A DNA stretch of 64,000 bases from Spodoptera frugiperda (GCF_023101765.2 NC_064223.1:7776113-7840112); one strand, 5' to 3'; positions 14,001-24,665 are shown, numbered from the stretch's first letter. Notes: generated by a model from the letters alone, not told the origin. Program-made: numbers and translations.

Positions 14001-17000
14001 AGTGCCCCGCGCCCCGTGCAAACTTTATTTGTCCTGTTGTGTGTAATAGTCGTTATGTTAAACGATGCATACAATTTCATTTACTACACCTGCCTGTGTC
14101 CTGCAGATTAACTTTAAAACGTTTTTATACGTACATTTTGTTACATTTTAAACTGTCGTGTGTACTTGTATGTTTTAAAACCTCAAACTCCTTTCTACAC
14201 AAGTTTGCACATTAACGAGTGTTGACCGCAGCTCCTATTTAACTTGAGCAGTAATTATAATCTGTCAAACTTAGGTAGTAACTCGAGGCACCCATACAAT
14301 TTGTACAAATAATACTCATACACATCAACGACTATTGCTGTTACTTAAAGAACAAAGTTTTACAAATTGAGCAGAGCAATGCTTAATTACTTGTACGATG
14401 TATTTATTTATGCACGTTTACTGACTTTTTCTTCGATTCTGAATCTGAATTAAGCCTTAACCAAATCCGAATGAATGTCAATATTTTAAGTTTGACATAA
14501 AACAATAATAAGAGTGGTGAGTTGTCACATTCCAAGCAAGCATAGACAATCTCGAATCCGAATCCTAGATAGCATCAAAAGTGGATCAGCGGTCGTGATA
14601 TCAGTTGGATGATGCTTTATAAAAAAGAAGCTTCCTGCTAGTGCAACGCAAACGATTTTAAAGTAAGAGTGCTATTCAAACAATTATGAGCTTTTCTACA
14701 GTCAAGATATCATTCTTTTCGATTAAAAAGCAAAGCTCTTAAGGCCAAGCGCCACTGCTCTCTATCTTATACCTTCTATTGACCTATTGATGAAGGTCTT
14801 GGCTTTCTGCTTTTGTTTGGAATCGTGATCGATGCGATCTGGCTTGCTTTAACATTTATTTAATCCTCGGGCTAACATTATGTACAGTGAATATAAATAT
14901 GAGTGTGTAACGAAGGTGGCAACTAGAGGAGTTGAGAAGCGGGCTCGCGCGTTTTTATCCGTCAACCCAGCCTTCGACGTGTTGCAACAAGGTGCCTACC
15001 AAAAACTCCTTTCACAATACAACAAGAACATCATCAACAAAATTGGAAAGCGAGGTTAGAATACAATCGATATTATTTAAATGTAAAATTCTATGAAGGA
15101 TGTTATTATTGCACTTACCAGATGTCACCACTGGTGAGTAAGGTAATGCCTGTCCAGTCGCTGTCAAATGTTTACTTGGTATGTTAACATTAGACATTGT
15201 TGGTCTACCGACCTCACTTTCGAAGGAGGTCACGGCGGTGAGTTCAACTACGATAGTCCTTATAAAATATGCACGAGATTTATGTGAATATGGAAACAAA
15301 TTCAATAATTTCATATATAGAAACGTAGATGAATTTAATGACATTACATTTTCTTGCGATTTGAGAAAATGCCCGCATGTTGCATGTATTCTTTATGAAC
15401 GTGCATGTACCCCATTTTCGTAAATTACATAGACTAGCATGTAACACTGTGTTTCTGTTTTGTAGGATCCTGGCAGAGTCAAAACTGAAGCGGTTGTAGC
15501 CAGCTACGTAAGACCACCCTGTGATCGACTTGTTACCACTATACCAAAGTTACGCTCTTCTAATATACATTTGTACAAACTTTACCCTTGTTATTTACAT
15601 TTTAACATGTGTATTTAAAAGATCTGTTGAGAGCAAAATAAAGATAATTCTTTTGTAAAGCTGATGTTTTATTTGTATGCGTAAACCAATTTGTAAGAGT
15701 CTAGGTAACTATGTAACCTACATCCAGACATTCGAAGTACTTGTGAGCATATGTTTTAGTCACTGACATAAGTCTTATACTCTAATAGATACCGTACAAG
15801 GAAAAGATTTGGTAAGGCAATCGCCTAAAGACCCTTCAAGGATAAACATATTTTATACAGCTGAGTTATTATTTAGTACATAATGTTAAACTGGCATATT
15901 CTGGAGAATTATCAATAAAGTCATTATTATTAATATAATCCATCCATCCATCAATCCATGAATTGGGTCACTGAGATACGCACTACGCCTGTATTAATGA
16001 CGATATGAACCTACTGTATGCTCTGTTCATTAAGCTAGAATAAATGGCAGCTAGGTGTTCGTAATGAGCTACGCATTTATGTATATCATTCGATTAACTT
16101 TAAATAGAGTACATTTTTGCATGGCAAGGCTCAATTAAAAGTCTAAAATAAAATATAGTATCCATAATTTGACCTGAAAGTGAGAGTAGTAGCTAATGTT
16201 GACTCGATGGTGCGTGAAGACTGGCAGTGGTCGGGTGAAACGGCGCATGCCTTCGCTGTCCATCGACTTTCCGATGTCTGTGCTGCGTCAGAAGCTGAGC
16301 CAGGAGAAGGAGAGGAAGGCCCAGCTAATCCGAGCTGCAGCCAACAGGAACTTCTTGAATGATATCGGCAAGCGAGGTGAGGCTTTATAAACATTACACT
16401 TAGACCCATAATTGCATGCAGTACTGCTAGATGAAAATGCGCAACTGGCTTTCAGTATCAGAGAGAAATTATTAATTTGGTATCTCGAAAGATTTTATCC
16501 ACTGCATGGGATTGTGAGTCTTATGAGAGAGTTAAGAGACAGAAGAATGATAAAATTCGCATTTTATATGATGACACTAAACAAAACTGTAATAAATGAA
16601 AAGAAGAAAACTTCTAAAACAATTTCTGAAAATAAAACCTTTGAACGAATGAAATGAAATGAAACGAACAAAAAGCTTCATACTTTCATGTTGCATGCAA
16701 CCTCTTTGAAGACTCCTTTACAACATTAAATTCATTGTTTGGGAAAACTTGAATGATGCATTATCTACCTCCTCCTTTACTATCGAGCATGCTATTACGT
16801 TTTTAATGTTGTATTTAATTTCAAAGCATGCCAGAACTTTTTGAGCTTCAGTCTGATAGTGACCTAATATTCGTTGTTTCTTTGCAGGCTTCCAATGGTC
16901 ACCTGCCGCGCAGAGTCTCAGTTACTACTAAATATCGCCAGCCAAGAAATGCCTGCCTACGTATACTTTATCCAAACTCCGATGGTCCTGAGTACCTGTT

Positions 17001-20000
17001 AAATAGACACATTTAAATATATATTACAATTTATCCCATACTTAATAATACATTGTTGAAATGTAGAGTAGTTCAAGCCTGAAGTTAGAAGATGTTTAAA
17101 CCGTAGTCTATTTCAAATGTATAAATAGTATTATAAAAAAAACGCATCTAGTATATTGATATTTCATTGTAGGCAAAGTACAAAGTATTAATATATAATT
17201 TTACAAATTAATTCGACTTTTATTCAATCATTTTGGTACCTACTTAATTTTTGTTTAAGTTGCATTATTTTTAAGTCGATGCGTATTATTATTTTCTTAA
17301 TTATGTTAATGTAATTATGCTAAGGCTATGTCAAACTAGATCATTTTATGTAATAATCTGTATTGTAAAGAAATTAAATAATCTGCATAACATGCAATAA
17401 ACGTTTATTAGATCACCAGTTGTTTTATTTTGTAATAAACTACTGATGTACAATATGAGCCTATTAGTTTAATTTTGATATAATTGTTGCTGATATAATG
17501 CATGCTACAAAACTAAATTCCATCACACCATATTACTTGATATCACTGACAGTGACCCGACTGATATTTCAAATACTATTTGAAAGGTTCATGGGACTGT
17601 TACTGTGTCAAAACTTTAAATTTATTTTCTAAATTATATTAGAAACCAATCAAGAAATTCTCAAATAACCAAATAATTGCAATCGTATCATTCAACCGTG
17701 AAACCCATTTATAGAGATTTTATTTAAATTTATCGATTATCGTCCCATCGTAAGACGGTATCGAATAATTTAACACAGAATTAGGGCCACAGTCACAGTA
17801 GCACCAAGATTATGGTAAGAACGGTTTTTAAGAAAAGCTAATTCAGATTGAGGTATTAGTTAAATTAATGTTAGAATAATGACGTACCATTTGGCGATCT
17901 ATATTTTACAGTAGGTCTACAGAATACTTTGGATTTCCGTAGTCTTTTACACAGTATAAGTCAGAGTGAGAGAGTGTGAGAGACATCAACCTCTTGCCAC
18001 AATAATAAGTACAAGCTTTATTGAAGAAATTTTGTTATTTCTACACAGAAGATAAAAAACCTAAAGTATAGAGGTACGAATATTTGATGTACTAGATGTA
18101 CAAGGTAGTCAAACAATGTGAGACAGAACTGACGGTAAAACAACAGTCGTTGAGTGGTACGGAACCCAACACATTATGGTACATAAACATTTCACCCCTA
18201 TTTTTTTGAGAGGGGTATTATAATATACATAGTATAGCAGGTTTTAGTTAGTTTGTGAACTAGTTAAAATCATATCAAGTTATATATAATGTGTTATATC
18301 AAGGCACAGGCGCCTTTACTCTAATGAAATTCTTCATACACCTACGCATTTTTTAAGTAATTAGCTATATCAATTTCATGGTGATTGAATTAATTAGTAT
18401 TTCATTAGCTTATCGATGCGAGTTTAGTAGTTAAACTGGATTGTAGTCTAGTAGTTTGAGTTAAAATAATTTTACGTTATTTTAAATTAACTCTAATTAA
18501 CTTCAGTTGACATTGTTATTTGTAAATACATCTTAGTTTTGGACGCAGTTTGTCTTTGACATAAAGTATTTAGTTATCACTGATGATAATGAAAAACAGT
18601 TGAATATTTGGCCATAACTATTTCTTTGTGACGCAACAATCCACTATTACATAATATGTGCATGAGTATGAGTTGAGTTGGGGTTGCCGCAGAGATTGGC
18701 GGACCTGCACGAGGGTCGCGCGCGGCCAAAGCGCAAGATGCCATCGCTTTCCATCAACAACCCGATGGAGGTGCTGCGGCAGCGGCTGCTACTGGAGGTG
18801 GCCCGCAAACAGATGCGTGAGGCCAACCAGCGGCAGGCCGTCGCCAACCGACTCTTCCTGCAAAATGTTGGCAAACGAGGTCAGTACGATAAGGGTTTTT
18901 CTTCTTCTTGAATGCTCTTCTTCCAGTTTGGACTGAGTAAATTAACGTGAGACATACTAAATTAACCTAAAAAATCACGTTTTTTTTTCACGTAGTTTAA
19001 CAGAGAAAAGCTCTACTAGTTTCGAGTCACAGGAGTAGTCTGCGCACGCTGCTTATGATTTAAAGTCCCTTTGTGACCCGAAACTAGTAGAGCTTTTGTC
19101 CATTAATGTACGTGAGCAAACCGGATTTTTTTAGTTAATTGAGTAAATTAGCGTTAGAAAATTCAGTTAACGCTTTGTGTACGATGCAAGAAGCCATGGT
19201 ATGTTAGGTCACAGTTGATCATCCAAGAATTAAACCAACGTGCAGTGCGTATTAAAACTTAATAATTGAAATTATACGAAGACACTAAACTATTTTACTT
19301 TCTAATCATTTTGTGCACTTCCTGAAGAAAAAAATTTACAAAAGCCCAGTGTTAGCACAATTTATTCAACATATTTTAACTACCATGCGTAAATAAATGT
19401 TTAGAAAATGTCCAATCAGAATAAAGGCAAAACACGCACGCCAACCTATGTAAGCACAGCTGAAGATTGAGAAAAACAAAAATGGAATCTACACAATCCT
19501 TGCACGTAACCCAAGCCCACACCTCGTTGGTTTTTTGATCCTGTCCTGAATGTTAAGTGGCTGATATTTATACCTAGAGCGGTCCATATTTAACCTGCTT
19601 AGTATTTTTTAATGAAGAGATTCAAACTCTCTTTAAACTGCCTTCGAAATAGAATTCGAACTTCAAAGTTGATGCTTTAAATAAAACTTTTAAAATCCCA
19701 TTTAACATTATTGATACTGGTATTAAATGAGCTTGCTAGTGATATGGTGTCTGGTGTGGAAATAATGATACAATTTTAAGTTAATATATGTATAATACAG
19801 CTAATATTCTGGTTTTTTGGTCCTAAGAGACGCGTTGAGTCTTCTGGGCAGACTTCAAGAATAATTATAAGAATACAACTAGATGACATTTTTGTAATTA
19901 TTTGGAGAATCCTACTTAGACATCTGCAAATAAAACATAGTACTAGGCCGTGATTTTACCATAATGTGATACTAATAATTGTTTTCTGTTTAGGATTCTG

Positions 20001-20177
20001 GGCCAATTCTGCTCCGACCCGCTACGACAACTAGAGCCTTCAGCGACTGACTCCTTTCTGTTTCCTGCGAGCTGTCGCCACTGCCTGGCTGGAAATAAGA
20101 TATTACGCCAACATACTTACCGCTATAAAACCTTCTTGGTATCCTAAACTATAACTTTAAATAAAGAAGCAAATAAA
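4960..20177 (+). CDS. DH44: DH44 / CRF-like diuretic hormone gene, three alternative hormone cassettes
   Basis: This is the whole-gene entry; exons are listed separately. The product is a secreted neuropeptide precursor. Family knowledge: insect CRF-like diuretic hormones act on class B GPCRs, raise cAMP in Malpighian tubules and stimulate fluid secretion. Seen: a hydrophobic signal peptide, a propeptide, and three hormone exons each bounded by KR upstream and GKR downstream, which predicts C-terminally amidated peptides of 34, 41 and 45 residues. The 41- and 45-residue forms share the start MPSLSI after one basic residue and the core VLRQ. All splice phases agree: shared exons are phase 0, each hormone exon ends phase 1, and each tail exon completes a Gly codon. 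Modelled precursors are 126 (DH34), 139 (DH41) and 148 (DH45) residues. Known: multiple DH44 gene products by alternative splicing are described in Bombyx and Manduca. The transcription start is not resolved. Identity is very secure; exact hormone-exon acceptors are less so. Confidence 0.93.
5002..11801 (+). other. DH44 intron 1
   Basis: This is a 6.8-kb intron between the start-codon exon and the signal-peptide exon. I see no coding exon in it. Notable contents are a TATA-like TATAAAA at 5814-5820 followed by a GC-richer patch (5870-5960), a short open stretch of basic, low-complexity translation around 7940-8270 that I do not regard as a gene, and an RTE-related repeat fragment at 11190-11258. 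Confidence 0.7.
11190..11258. repeat. Lepidopteran RTE-type repeat fragment
   Basis: The stretch containing ATCAGCCATAGGACGTCC and CACTGCTGAACATAG matches, from memory, a very common interspersed fragment of lepidopteran RTE-like retroelements. It lies in DH44 intron 1 and is only a short remnant. Confidence 0.6.
11802..11924 (+). CDS. DH44: DH44 shared exon: signal peptide and start of propeptide
   Basis: This exon has 41 codons, an acceptor tcgtag directly before the ATG and a donor gtaagt at 11925. It encodes a Trp-rich hydrophobic signal peptide (MWWALWCAVVVAG...) ending in a small-residue stretch GVAAAPAP, which is a likely signal peptidase site, followed by an acidic propeptide start ending in SSAPDD. 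It is residues 2-42 of the modelled precursor. Both ends are phase 0. It should be common to all three hormone isoforms. Confidence 0.92.
13112..13204 (+). CDS. DH44: DH44 shared exon: propeptide
   Basis: This exon has 31 codons, acceptor ttgcacag and donor gtaaat, phase 0 at both ends. It encodes propeptide residues 43-73, running from ESLYAMSPLAARY to ADMPRDSQ. It holds no dibasic site and no obvious hormone. It precedes all three hormone cassettes, so it is expected in every isoform. Confidence 0.9.
14916..15054 (+). CDS. DH44: DH44 hormone exon A: predicted DH34 peptide
   Basis: This exon has 46 codons plus one base. A short linker ends in VEKR, the predicted 34-residue hormone follows (starts ARAFLSVNPAFDV, ends NIINKI), then GKR, where Gly is the amide donor. 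The donor gttaga at 15055 leaves phase 1. In the modelled precursor the hormone is residues 83-116. It is the most divergent of the three: it has SVNPAF where the others have LSI followed by an x-x-P-M motif. The acceptor used here (gaag before GTGGCA) is the only phase-0 AG I found that keeps the frame open; it lacks a pyrimidine tract, so the start of this exon is the least certain boundary. Confidence 0.85.
15466..15488 (+). CDS. DH44: DH44 terminal exon for the DH34 isoform
   Basis: The acceptor is strong (gtttctgttttgtag). The exon's first two bases complete the Gly codon after KR, and the tail reads SWQSQN then TGA. The 3'UTR continues to an AATAAA at 15637-15642. The tail peptide is 7 residues including the split Gly and has no recognised function. 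Confidence 0.85.
15637..15642 (+). terminator. Poly(A) signal, DH34 isoform
   Basis: A canonical AATAAA lies about 150 bases after the TGA of the DH34 tail exon and is followed by a T/G-rich stretch, consistent with 3' end formation before the DH41 cassette. Confidence 0.75.
16220..16376 (+). CDS. DH44: DH44 hormone exon B: predicted DH41 peptide
   Basis: This exon has 52 codons plus one base. A linker TGSGRVKR is followed by a 41-residue hormone (starts RMPSLSIDFPMSVLRQKLS, ends NRNFLNDI), then GKR for amidation and cleavage. The donor gtgagg at 16377 leaves phase 1. In the modelled precursor the hormone is residues 82-122. This peptide is the closest of the three to the classical 41-residue Manduca diuretic hormone. 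The acceptor chosen is gaag before ACTGGC (phase 0); it lacks a pyrimidine tract, and another phase-0 AG exists at 16192, which would add nine residues. Confidence 0.92.
16888..16931 (+). CDS. DH44: DH44 terminal exon for the DH41 isoform
   Basis: The acceptor is strong (gttgtttctttgcag). The first two bases complete the Gly codon, and the tail reads FQWSPAAQSLSYY then TAA. With the shared exons this gives a 139-residue precursor. The 3'UTR extends to a poly(A) signal at 17396. Confidence 0.9.
17396..17401 (+). terminator. Poly(A) signal, DH41 isoform
   Basis: A canonical AATAAA is followed about 20 bases later by a T/G-rich element (gttgttttattttgt), typical of a cleavage site. It ends a 3'UTR of about 470 bases. 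Confidence 0.8.
18693..18879 (+). CDS. DH44: DH44 hormone exon C: predicted DH45 peptide
   Basis: This exon has 62 codons plus one base. A 14-residue linker ends in RPKR, then a 45-residue hormone (starts KMPSLSINNPMEVLRQRLL, ends NRLFLQNV), then GKR. The acceptor is gttgccgcag and the donor gtcagt at 18880 leaves phase 1. In the modelled precursor the hormone is residues 88-132. Base composition is clearly more GC-rich than the flanking introns. It is a paralogous copy of the DH41 module with a longer middle segment. Confidence 0.92.
18988..19115. repeat. Foldback MITE-like element in the DH45 hormone-to-tail intron
   Basis: Two arms of about 43 bases (18988-19030 and 19073-19115) are inverted copies with roughly seven mismatches. 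They share TCACGTA at the outside and AAAAGCTCTACTAGTTTCG then GTCAC inside, around a 42-base spacer. A related arm-like sequence (TTAACGGAGAAAAGCTTCAC) occurs at about 9818-9845 in intron 1. No coding capacity. This looks like a mobile inverted-repeat family; the superfamily is unknown. Confidence 0.7.
19994..20034 (+). CDS. DH44: DH44 terminal exon for the DH45 isoform
   Basis: The acceptor is strong (ttgttttctgtttag). The first two bases complete the Gly codon, and the tail reads FWANSAPTRYDN then TAG. With the shared exons this gives a 148-residue precursor. The Gly-Phe-x-Trp/Gly-Phe-Trp start resembles the tail of the DH41 isoform, consistent with duplication of a complete hormone-plus-tail unit. 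Confidence 0.9.
20160..20177 (+). terminator. Paired poly(A) signals, DH45 isoform and gene end
   Basis: Two AATAAA hexamers lie at 20160-20165 and 20172-20177, about 130 bases after the DH45 stop. They mark the 3' end of the DH44 gene. Confidence 0.8.
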
Positions 20178-21923
20178 ATTCTTTCTGGTCACTAAACAGA
20201 CGCGCCGTGTTTTTATTATTTCAGAAAAAGCGGGTGATTTAGAAAATATGTAAAACTTTAATGTATTTACCTTCCATCCGATATACGATACGAAGGAAAG
20301 TGTCCATCCTACGTCGGCCTTTGTCAATTTCATTCATTAACTTGTCCTTTAATCATTAATGTGTACATTAATAGCCAAATATACGAAATAGGGTTTAGTT
20401 CAGCTAATGGTAGCTATTGGCTTGATAAATTCAGATTAATATCGGTGTTGATACTCGATTGTGTATCGGATGGTGATGCTGTAGTGGGTGTGTGTTACCC
20501 AGCTCGACACACGCCTGTAGGTTGTCGTAATGGCTTGTTTGTGGTGAACACAGCTGTCCCAACTCTCTATTGTATTTCCATAATAGTATTTTTCTACGCT
20601 TGTTAATTGTTACTTAGGACGTTACTCCAACTTACCGAGAGCATCTCCTTCATAGATAGTTTTACTTTTTATGAATAATTTGTGCCAAATTGCTACTTAT
20701 AAATAAATATAGTATCGATAGCCTCATAGAGTACCTATACTTTTATATTCGATATGCCTTTAACTTATTTTTCATACTGTCTTATTACATAATGTGAACG
20801 TGATAGACGTTTACTCTTAGTTTCTACGTAATTTATATGTACAGAGTAGTTTAATGTACTTATATGTATTTTTACGTTACAAATTGATCTCTCATAGCAT
20901 ATAAATTGTAGTAAAAATGTAATAGTTCATACATTATAAAATTACGTTCAATAAAAACGTTAAATTATTCATTTGTGTTTCATTAAAATTTGTGTTATGT
21001 GGTCCTTTGTCACGTTAAACTTTACACGAGATATTTTCAATTGAAATTCCTTGAAAATTACTATTTTGGGAATAGCGTAGCGAGTATCAAAGAGCTACTT
21101 TGATATACTATCCGTGCCATGAAGGAATCCATAATTAAATACAGGTATGGAGAGGAACATTTTGAATTCCACCTACAAAAGCTAAGCAATTTAATGAACA
21201 ATTTTCTTGTACGTTGCAGCCGATTATGGACCTACATTACATCTAGGAAAATGGAGTAAATAAAAAAACCCAATCAAGTTACGAACCCCTGACACGAACG
21301 GCGACCCTTTGACCGACATTAATTAGTTTTTATTTTACGCTAAAAATGGTTGTCAAGGGTTAATAAAGTTCAAGTAAATACCGTGCTGACACCAATTTTA
21401 TGATAAACCTGATTTTTATATAAATATATTACTATATAAATATATCGGAATATAATGTGTTCTGTTGAGACTTAACTTACTTAATGTCGACAGACTTAAA
21501 GACTATTTAAGTTTTAGAAAAAGTTGTCTGGTTACATCATTAGGGACGAGGTCAGAGCAGGCGCAAAAATAATGAAAGCTAATTTTACCTTTCAGTCCTT
21601 AGGACCAGAACCAAACAGGTTTTTATATTCAGTGGTCGAACACTAGTCCCAATTAGATTATCCTGCTTGTATACGGCATTAATTACACGCAGACCGTTTC
21701 AGGTTGAGTTTATTTAGGTTTTTAGGGATAACTTATGTAATTCCATAGCTATTTTTGGTGTGTTCAAGTAAATAAACAGTTTGAGTTCGTCGATCTAGGT
21801 TCGAACCCTGGATAAACCTAAATTCTCTTTAAATTATACAGAATTAGAATTGGGAGTATAATTATGTAAGTTTCTATACTCACCTCTCAGCTACAGCACC
21901 TGCATAGAGAAGTGTTATTTCAG

Positions 21924-22000
21924 CCATAATTACAATTACAACCAGCACCATCCAACATCTCGAGCTCACTCCAGACGTCAAAGTCAACACGAACATACAG
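21924..22000 (+). other. Orphan exon-like segment
   Basis: A 77-base segment is bounded by a good acceptor (gtgttatttcag) and a consensus donor (cag followed by gtaagt). Two of three frames are open across it. In frame 3 it reads as 25 codons rich in Ile and Thr, from IITITT to NIQ. It matches nothing I recognise. It may be an untranslated exon of DRC9, part of a noncoding transcript, or coincidence. Confidence 0.3.
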
Positions 22001-23742
22001 GTAAGTATTATTGCAGCGAATATTCAACACGCCACGACAAGGTCACAGCGGGTGCTCCAAAAGTGCATACTATCATAGTACATTAAACATTAGCTCCATA
22101 GGTAATATCATGAGGGTAACACGATAGATACTTGGCGCGGCGCGCGGAGCCCGGGGCTTCGTCTACGTGCGATAATTAACGTGATTTAATTTAGACCAAC
22201 GCCTCGAGAGCCACGTGATTTCATTACTCTTCAACACATTTTCGGTACCGTGAGGGCCTCGCTCTGCTACGTCACGGACCTCCGTATAGGTAATTTATGA
22301 AATACTTGAAGCTATTTCACAACATTTAGGAACGACTAGAAAGCTTGTAAGTACCTAAGTAATTTAACTCTAAGTATGTTTTTTGTTACGCCTTTGAGAG
22401 TGCTAATTTTCAATGTCGAAGTACTTGTCTACTTAATCAGATTTCTTTTTTTAAATATGTATACAGATTTTTGGGATTTTCTTCTGTTTATGATTGGTTT
22501 AAAATTGTTAATCGTGTGTTTGCAATTGTTGCAAATGTGGTTTATACTAATTATATACATATTATTCTGGTGTTACGGGTGTCCATTGGTGACGCTGAGC
22601 GCATACATCGCATTACATACTGGTGGTGAACTCTGTGCTCGTTGCCTCATATCCCATAAAAAATATAAATTATATTTTAAGGATAAATTCAATATTTTAT
22701 ACTTTAGTAAATAAATATCAACGCACAAATATCATAGTAAATATAGTCATATAATGTCTTATATCAACTGTGATAATTTTCATCCAGTAAGCGAATCCGT
22801 ACATACGTAGGTACCTAAACATAAAGAATAAATACTGGTTCTATATAGTACATAGTGTATTTAAAAGCAATCTAGGTAAGTATGAGTACTTTCATTATGT
22901 GACTGTCTTGTTCTAGATTGCAAGTACAAAGGAACATCTCTCGGTCGAGTACGGTCCGCCCGGGCCGTGGGTTCAAGCCGCACTCGTACATTTTTTCAAT
23001 TTCCTTATTAATTAATAATTACGTAGTTAATTAATAAATTCTCGTTTTCTATGTTGCAAAATTAATTAGGTATATATGTACATTGTATTTGGTGTAATGA
23101 AAGAAAACCTTTGATGGTTATTTTAAAAAGAAGGATATAATTTTTAAGTTATTCTGAAGTTTTACCAACCGTTATGTGGTTTTGGAGATTCTTACTCAGC
23201 ATTCACGGAAAACATGGTATCATAAGATTAATTAATTCATCAGTTAAATACCTTAGGTATAGCTTCACCTTAAATAACTGTATTGATGGTTAAGTTAATT
23301 TAAAAAGCGGTTGATACAGCAATAGATCCGTAGTCATGAGTTCCTAGTAACAACTCTATACCCAAGATAAATAATTTTAGTTGTGAATAGCGAATTCCTG
23401 AAAAGGTGAAATGACTGAATATATTTATAGGTACGTGGTAAGGTAAACCAATTAAACAAACATACAGTTAGTAAGTAAATAAACACAGGGACCCGGCAAA
23501 TTGTGGGACTGTAGTCATTTCTGACGCTATCGCAATCCAATTTTAGTTTTAAATTTTATTCATAAAGGGCACGGTGTGTTTTATAACCATATAACCCACA
23601 GAAATATTACTCATCTATGATTTAACCACTACAAAGGATAATTGAATTGGATTTAGAAATCGGAAACAATAAAATGGACCAAATATTTAAATAAAATGAA
23701 AATTGCAAAGTTGTAGCAAACGGTGTAGTCGAATTTATGTTA

Positions 23743-23850
23743 TTTTTTTATTGGCGCCGGTAAACAGATAAGCAGACGTATCACCTGATGGTAAGCAATC
23801 GCCGTCGCCCAGAACACTTGAAACACCAGTGGCGTTACAAGTAAATATTT
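23743..23850 (+). repeat. Lepidopteran interspersed repeat, LINE/SINE 3'-tail family
   Basis: It contains GGTAAACAGATAAGCAGACG, TATCACCTGATGGTAAGCAA and CGCCGTCGCCC, then a GAAACACCAG segment. The same family occurs in inverted orientation at 52121-52262. This is a widespread moth repeat, probably the 3' end of a non-LTR element. Confidence 0.65.
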
Positions 23851-24310
23851 CATGTAACAATGCTTGTAGTGGATATCTTAATAGTCAATAGTTACAGTAA
23901 ACGGTTTCCCATACAAAGTAAGGTCCCGTTCTAGAACAATGTTATTGAATTGCGAATAGTGCCCGATGGTAAACTTAAACCATGAATAAGTAAGTATTTA
24001 ACGATCTAAACAAACAGCGCAATTTTATCCCGTTTTGGTACACCAATGAATGTTTTTTTAAGCAATTAAAATATAATGTAATTGCTTGATAAACATTAAC
24101 ATTTTTGGAATCTTTAGGTATAATTTATTTCGTCTGTATGTACGTATCATGAGTATTTACCTTCAAGTATTCAACTCCAGCACCTAACAGAAAAGTAGCT
24201 AAATATAAACGAAGACTCATTACCTCTCCATTGTCCGTGCCTCGCACACACTCCTACCAAAGAAACTAAACATTTCCAAAAATAATATATGTGGAAGAAA
24301 CCTTTATTAC

Positions 24311-24665
24311 GGTGCTTTTCCACCAGAGGTATGCTATGCAGCTATGCTACGAAGATGTAATAGGTAAGCTGTGAAACTATGTGACCGTTTCCACTGATAC
24401 TTCACTAAGCTATGTAGCTGTGCAAGTAAGTTGTGCTATGAAGATGCACTGCTGCAAAGTAGCTGTGTGAGGATGGGCAGCTCGAGTATGCGTCGTATCG
24501 ATAGTAGGGACGCCATCCATAGCACGCATCTTTCCATATAAAAAGCATAGCTTAGCTGAGCCTGTTTCCACCAGTGCTAAGCTAAGTGTACCAATAAATA
24601 TGATTGGTTGAAGCCAAACGCATCCACAGCAACGTAGCATAGCGCATCTCTGGTGGAAAAGCACC
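24311..24665. mobile_element. MITE with GGTGCTTTTCCACCAGAG termini
   Basis: The 355-base unit begins GGTGCTTTTCCACCAGAG and ends with its exact inverse (CTCTGGTGGAAAAGCACC). Similarity continues inward through several variants of GCTATGC and CTACG. It has no transposase; the short minus-strand ORF inside it is incidental. The flanks (tttattac and cttatacc) give only a poor 8-base match, so the target duplication and superfamily (hAT-like is possible) are unproven. Confidence 0.75.

Noticed and set aside
21780..21840. tRNA-like box B (GGTTCGAACCC) near 21797
   Set aside because: No box A at tRNA spacing and no acceptor or anticodon stems that pair properly. Probably chance or a SINE scrap.
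22938..22992. tRNA-like CTCGGTCGAGTACGG...GGGTTCAAGCC stretch
   Set aside because: The D-arm and T-arm-like parts are too close together and the acceptor stem is absent. At most a truncated tRNA-derived repeat.
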